Positions 60,143-64,000 of a stretch of DNA of 64,000 nt are shown piece after piece. Source of the DNA: JANOSH01 sp031415695 (GTDB lineage Bacteria > Actinomycetota > Acidimicrobiia > Acidimicrobiales > Ilumatobacteraceae); the NCBI GenBank assembly GCA_031415695.1, contig JANOSH010000068.1:62001-126000 (forward strand), written 5' to 3'. The translations under genes were made by a program, and so were the position numbers. The number at the start of each line of letters is the position of its first letter. Position 1 is the stretch's first letter. The notes under the pieces were generated by a model. The model was not told the DNA's origin, ran no database searches, and saw only the letters and a program-made list of their open reading frames with translations.

Positions 60143-61314
60143 ACCTGATGCCCAGCGAAATAGCGGGCGACGGTTGGGTTCGGAGGCGACACCTGAACAC
60201 TGCCGCCTCCGTGTCTCAGCGACACGGTTGCCGCGCACCCGGCGGCTACCGCCTCACGCGCGCTGACCGGCGACGTATCAGTCGGTCCGCCCTCACGTGC
60301 GAATCGAAGGAACTCATCCATTAGCCGCGTGTCGGCCCCGCCGTGTCCACCCTCGGTCGAACGAAACGGAACCTGGTGATCACCGAACTCCCGAAATCCT
60401 CCCCGCCGATTCCAGATCCGTACGACGCCATCGGTATCGCCAAAGTTCTCGATGCGACCCTCGGTACCTATCACGGTGTAGTTCCTCCAGTAGTCCGGCG
60501 AGAAATGACACTCCTGATACGACGCGAGTACACCATTATCGAGCTCCATCTGCATCAACGAAACGTCCTCGATGTCGATCTCGGGATGTAGCCCGGTTTG
60601 GTTAAGAGGTGGCCAATGACGTTCGTCGAACCAATCAGCTCGCTTCGTGCCGTCGTGCCGGTCTGTAACACGGTCATACACCGCCAACCGACCAACAGCA
60701 CTGACGCGCCGGCTGACTCCACCGGCAAGCCAGTGGATGATGTCGATGTCATGGGCACCCTTGTGCAGCAGTAGGCCAGTGACATGACGCCGTTGAGCAT
60801 GCCAGTCCTTGAAGTAGTAGTCGCCGCCGTGGGCGACGAAATGCCGGCACCACACCGTCTGGGGCTCACCGATCGCACCGTCGTCGATCAGCTGCTTCAT
60901 GGCGCGCACCATGGCGAAGTGCCGCATGTTGTGTCCGACATACAAGCGTGTGCCGGTCTCCATCGCCGTGGCCAGGATCCGGTCACAACCTGGCGTGGTT
61001 ATCGCCAACGGCTTCTCGGCAAATGTCGCGACGCCCGCCCGTAATGCATCGACAACAATCTGCTCGTGAGTGTGGTCGGGGGTGGCCACCAGAACCGCGT
61101 CGACCGACGTGAGCAGCTCTCGATAGTCGACGGTAACTACTGGTGCGGGATCAACGCGGTGAGCCCAACGAGCCGCTGCCTCCGGGTCAAGATCGCAGAG
61201 TGCCGTAACCCGGGCCCCGCGGCCCGGGCGGTGGGCCAGGTCGACAAGATGCCCACGCAGACCAAGGCCAATGACACCGACGCGAAGGTCCGAGCGGGCA
61301 GAATTCACAGTCAC
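60139..61314 (-). CDS. Gfo/Idh/MocA-family oxidoreductase
   Basis: 391 residues from a GTG; a second GTG at 61308 is possible. Rossmann motif VGVIGLGLRGHLVDLA and the EKP motif in FAEKPLAIT define the family. The catalytic region includes HKGAHDIDIIHWLAGG. Members act on sugars or inositols with a tightly held NAD(P); some hydrolyse glycosides. It is divergent from, and touches, a nucleotidyltransferase gene, so belongs functionally with the sugar-activation pair. A CATGAT hexamer lies 6 bases before its start. Confidence 0.88.
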   Translation of the reverse strand: MTVNSARSDLRVGVIGLGLRGHLVDLAHRPGRGARVTALCDLDPEAAARWAHRVDPAPVVTVDYRELLTSVDAVLVATPDHTHEQIVVDALRAGVATFAEKPLAITTPGCDRILATAMETGTRLYVGHNMRHFAMVRAMKQLIDDGAIGEPQTVWCRHFVAHGGDYYFKDWHAQRRHVTGLLLHKGAHDIDIIHWLAGGVSRRVSAVGRLAVYDRVTDRHDGTKRADWFDERHWPPLNQTGLHPEIDIEDVSLMQMELDNGVLASYQECHFSPDYWRNYTVIGTEGRIENFGDTDGVVRIWNRRGGFREFGDHQVPFRSTEGGHGGADTRLMDEFLRFAREGGPTDTSPVSAREAVAAGCAATVSLRHGGGSVQVSPPNPTVARYFAGHQV

Positions 61315-62190
61315 ATGTCCATCATGGTCTCTTCAGCAGCCTCGTCCCCATATTTGCGGCGGGTGCCCTTCGTCCTTCTCGCCGCCGGTTTGGGGTCTCG
61401 ATTCGGTGGGGTGAAGCCGCTGGCACCCGTCGGCACTCAGGGCGAACCGCTCCTCGTCGTGTCGCTCGAACAGGCAAGGCGTGCTGGCTTTGAACAGGCA
61501 ATCGTGGTCGTCGGACCTGCCAGCCGAGCGCCGATCGAAGCTGCTCTCCTTGATGGCGCACCGTTACCGGTTCGACTCGTCGACCAGGATAGCGTAGGAC
61601 CGGCGAGATCGAAGCCATGGGGCACAGTTGGTGCCGCGCTCGCTGCAGCCTCGTGCTGCGAATCAAGCGACATAGTGCTAGCCAACGGCGACGATCTCTA
61701 CGGTACGGTAGGTCTTGCGCTGGCACGACAGTGGGTAGAGTCGGCATCGCCACCGAGCGGAGACGGCGCCGCTGTTCTGTACCGGCTGGGAGCCACGTTG
61801 TCGGGCACGGGAGGGGTCTCGCGGGGCATCGCCACTCTCGATGCGCACGGTCGCATGCGGCTCCTGGAAGAGAACCGGGAGGTCCAACGAACCGGTGATC
61901 AAATCGTCAGCTCGACAAACACCAACCTGGACAGCCATTGCCTTGCCTCGATGAACCTCTGGTGTCTTCGTGACGCTGCGCTGCGCTGCCTGGCGGTCGA
62001 GTTTCGACGTTTTATCGACGTTCACGGGTGTGATCCCGAAGCAGAGTTGGGGTTGCCCGGCGCCATACATAGCCTCATTGGCGCTGGGGTGATCCAGATC
62101 GACGGACTCACGACCGATTCACCCTGGCATGGCGTGACGTTTGCTGCCGACGTTCCCCAAGTACGCGATGCGCTGAACCGTGAAACGTGA
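61315..62190 (+). CDS. sugar-1-phosphate nucleotidyltransferase-like protein
   Basis: 291 residues from ATG (MSIMVSSAASSP); an ATG at 61324 is equally possible. NTP-binding loop FVLLAAGLGSRFGGVKPLAPVG and the metal site in LANGDDLYG mark an NTP_transferase fold. It would activate a sugar-1-phosphate as an NDP-sugar. The GTGA overlap (4 bases) with the kinase gene downstream says the two act in sequence. Confidence 0.85.
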   Translation: MSIMVSSAASSPYLRRVPFVLLAAGLGSRFGGVKPLAPVGTQGEPLLVVSLEQARRAGFEQAIVVVGPASRAPIEAALLDGAPLPVRLVDQDSVGPARSKPWGTVGAALAAASCCESSDIVLANGDDLYGTVGLALARQWVESASPPSGDGAAVLYRLGATLSGTGGVSRGIATLDAHGRMRLLEENREVQRTGDQIVSSTNTNLDSHCLASMNLWCLRDAALRCLAVEFRRFIDVHGCDPEAELGLPGAIHSLIGAGVIQIDGLTTDSPWHGVTFAADVPQVRDALNRET

Positions 62191-63227
62191 CTGATCGAGA
62201 CCGGTTACAACACGTTCTCACTGCCTTTGGGCAAGGTCGACTCAAACGAGCCGTGCAGATCTCGAGCGGCCACATTCACGCGACCTACCGGCTCACCTCT
62301 ACCACCGGCACGAGCGTTGCCCAGGCACTCAACCCAACAGTGTTTACCGACCTCACGGCGTGTGAAGGCAACCTTCGACGCATTGGCGACCACCTGGCCC
62401 ACAACGACCGGATTCGCGTGCCGTACAGCTACCAGTCCGCCACCGGTTCAAATCACTGGGTCGATGAGGACGCAGTGGTATGGCGGCTCACCGAGTTCGT
62501 GAACAACACTCGTACTATTTTACGAGCCGCCGACATCCGATCAGTTCACGCTGCGTCATTCGCATTTGGCACCTACCTTTCCGCCCTAGCCGATCTGGGC
62601 GATCCGCCCCTCGTCGCAACGATTCACCGCTTCCACGACATCGCTCATCGACAGCAGCAGCTTGCTACGGCCATCACATCCAATGTCTGCGGGAGACTGA
62701 CCAGTGCCGAACGATTAGTCGTCACTCTTGACGAGCTCGGCTCGGGACTTGCCGACGCATTGCTTCACCTTGACGCGTTCGAACTACTGCCCGTTCACAA
62801 CGATGCAAAAGTCGCCAACGTTCGCTTCAACAAGCGGCTCACGCATGTTTCGCATGTATTGGACCTCGATACCACGATGCCGGGGCTTGCTCTGTTCGAC
62901 ATCGGCGAACTGCTGCGAAGCGCCACCGCTTCCACGCCAGAGGACGCCACGGATCCAACAACCATTGTTGTGCGACCGTCCTTTGTTGCGGCGGTAATCA
63001 ACGGCTTTTCGACAGGTGCCGGAGCAGCCTTCTCGCAGGCCGAACGAGACCTGTTACCCGACGTCGCCGCCATCATGGCCTTCGAGAATGCGCTGCGAAT
63101 GCTTACCGACTATCTCGACGGTGACGTCTACTTCCCGGCAACATCGCCAACCCACAATCTCGTTCGAGCACGCGCCCAGGTCGAGATTGCCCGCCAGCTC
63201 ATCGAGCTACGACCAACTATCGACTAG
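62187..63227 (+). CDS. NahK-like N-acetylhexosamine 1-kinase
   Basis: 346 residues from a GTG. Phosphotransferase (APH) fold with the catalytic loop HNDAKVANVRF near residue 207 and the metal motif VLDLDTTMPGLALFDIGELLRSA, both close to the HNDTK..N and LDLDTVMPG..YDFGD motifs of N-acetylhexosamine 1-kinases. SSGHIHATYRL is the nucleotide loop. It would phosphorylate GlcNAc/GalNAc at C1, giving the substrate for the nucleotidyltransferase encoded just upstream. AmgK-type N-acetylmuramate kinases are the main alternative. Confidence 0.82.
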   Translation: MTDRDRLQHVLTAFGQGRLKRAVQISSGHIHATYRLTSTTGTSVAQALNPTVFTDLTACEGNLRRIGDHLAHNDRIRVPYSYQSATGSNHWVDEDAVVWRLTEFVNNTRTILRAADIRSVHAASFAFGTYLSALADLGDPPLVATIHRFHDIAHRQQQLATAITSNVCGRLTSAERLVVTLDELGSGLADALLHLDAFELLPVHNDAKVANVRFNKRLTHVSHVLDLDTTMPGLALFDIGELLRSATASTPEDATDPTTIVVRPSFVAAVINGFSTGAGAAFSQAERDLLPDVAAIMAFENALRMLTDYLDGDVYFPATSPTHNLVRARAQVEIARQLIELRPTID

Positions 63228-63236
63228 CCCATACCT

Positions 63237-63260
63237 ACGGTGCCACGGCCTACGCCCTGC
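63237..63260. repeat. dispersed 24-bp repeat, second copy of 49788-49811
   Basis: Matches the element at 49788-49811 at 22 of 24 positions (ACGGTGCCACGGCC... versus ACGGTCCCACGGCC...). It fills the short gap between two convergent gene ends. Confidence 0.55.
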
Positions 63261-63263
63261 AAG

Positions 63264-64000
63264 CTATTCGCCGCGACGCGCGTAACCGGGTGGGCGCTTT
63301 CCTTTCTCGTCGACTAGGTCAAACTCCTCGGCGAGATCTTCGACCCATTGGATCGTTCCTGTGCGCTCCATGATGTCGGCAGCGAGCGCGAGGGCCACCG
63401 CTGCGCGTCCGACCAAGAGCGGTGTCTGTGACTTCGACAAGTCTCCCCCGCGGGTCTTGTTGGCCTCGACAATAAACTCGGTAGACACCGAACCGGGGTA
63501 GAGCACCACAGCAGCGACACCGCGAGGCTTGAGTTCAATAGCCATATCCTTGGTGAGGCGATCGAGCCCCGCCTTACCCGCACCGTATGACGAGCTGAAG
63601 TGGTAGCTCTGCCCACCAGGTGACGACACATTTATCATGACCGCCCCCTCACCGGACGCAAACATCAGCGCCGCCGCATGCCACGAAGCAACGTAGTGGG
63701 CTCGCAGTCCAATGCCGACCTGGTCGTCCCAGATCGACACCGGATGATCCCAGAATCCGCCGCCCCAAGCCGGCGGATTAGGAATCTTGTAGACGTTGTT
63801 AACCAATATGTCGATACGTTGTTGTTCGGCTGCTACTTGGGCGAAGAGTGCTTCGATCTGCGCGTCGTCGCCGTGGTCGACTTGGACCGGAATTCCCACA
63901 CCCCCCGCAGCAGTGACCGCTCTTGCGGCGCTTTCAACGGTGAGTTCGCCCAGTCCTGAGCTTCGGCCGGTTACGTAGACCGTGGCTCCCTGTTCGCCTA
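63264..64000 (-). CDS. short-chain dehydrogenase/reductase, N-terminus beyond window
   Basis: The reading frame continues to the right edge, so the first residues (including the glycine-rich nucleotide loop) are missing; 244 residues are visible from GEQGATVYVTGR. The NNVYK segment replaces the usual NNAG, the catalytic Ser is in INVSSPGG, and the SSYGAGKAG stretch has the Tyr and Lys. A complete-looking SDR otherwise, similar to the DHRS1-like group with its WGGGFWDHPVSIWDDQ insert. Substrate unknown. Confidence 0.85.
   Translation of the reverse strand, partial: GEQGATVYVTGRSSGLGELTVESAARAVTAAGGVGIPVQVDHGDDAQIEALFAQVAAEQQRIDILVNNVYKIPNPPAWGGGFWDHPVSIWDDQVGIGLRAHYVASWHAAALMFASGEGAVMINVSSPGGQSYHFSSSYGAGKAGLDRLTKDMAIELKPRGVAAVVLYPGSVSTEFIVEANKTRGGDLSKSQTPLLVGRAAVALALAADIMERTGTIQWVEDLAEEFDLVDEKGKRPPGYARRGE

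Noticed and set aside
1..64000. Prophage, integron or genomic island
   Set aside because: No integrase, transposase, tRNA attachment site or marked shift in base or codon use was seen.

Overview
The window looks like chromosomal DNA of an actinobacterium, most likely of the class Acidimicrobiia (inference). Supporting signs are two mycothiol-dependent maleylpyruvate-isomerase-like proteins, an F420-type luciferase-like oxidoreductase, actinobacterial-type DapD and SerC, a PAC2 protein, mid-to-high GC with many GTG starts, and many genes whose start codon lies 6-9 bases after a TANNNT -10 box, which implies leaderless mRNAs. No rRNA, tRNA, CRISPR array, transposase, integrase or phage gene was found. 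The region reads as a biosynthetic core segment rather than an island.

Layout: 1-3.1 kb is a minus-strand cluster with a thiolase and an HMG-CoA-synthase-like/DUF35 partner that has lost its catalytic residues. 3.1-7.4 kb is a minus-strand run of NfuA, an acyl-CoA-dehydrogenase-like flavoprotein and a polar amino-acid ABC transporter. 7.4-9.6 kb has two DinB/MDMPI-fold proteins and an SDR. 9.6-13.5 kb is a thiamine operon (TPP riboswitch, thiamine pyrophosphokinase, ThiBPQ-like transporter). 13.5-17.1 kb is an Fbp-like iron(III) transporter behind a DtxR/IdeR-like box, divergent from dapD. 17.2-22.8 kb has an F420 oxidoreductase, a large acyl-CoA dehydrogenase, tandem 18-bp dyads and a DUF3291-GNAT fusion. 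22.8-25.9 kb has citramalate synthase, a cold-shock protein and leuB. 25.9-34.6 kb has greA, a hydrolase, an ABC1 kinase, a GNAT/acyl-CoA-synthetase fusion, an acetoin-utilisation deacetylase, a helical protein and an APC permease. 34.8-43.1 kb has leuCD, a CopCD protein, a cysteine-desulfurase-like enzyme, leuA, a ferredoxin and a membrane-anchored unknown. 43.2-49.4 kb has serA, an aspartate aminotransferase, serC, PAC2 and metY. 49.8-53.3 kb is ilvBNC. 53.3-58.4 kb is a pair of membrane GGDEF-EAL proteins, one degenerate. 58.5-64 kb has an FMN reductase, an rRNA-type methyltransferase and a three-gene sugar cluster with a NahK-like kinase.

The unifying theme is branched-chain amino-acid synthesis. 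cimA, leuA, leuB, leuCD and ilvBNC are scattered over 30 kb. Three of these loci (cimA, leuA, ilvB) have the same kind of 5' leader: a strong promoter, a short leader-peptide ORF starting 6-9 bases after the -10 box and rich in the codons of the pathway's end product (Ile, Leu, or Leu/Ile/Val), a first hairpin at the peptide stop codon, then a terminator hairpin with a U-run. These are classic ribosome-mediated attenuators; the Ile-coded one on cimA is the most unusual. Serine and methionine/homocysteine synthesis (serA, serC, metY) lie between them.

Other points of interest are dispersed GC-rich intergenic repeats at gene ends, long convergent gene overlaps, paired operator-like dyads, and several proteins that keep a fold but have lost catalytic residues.
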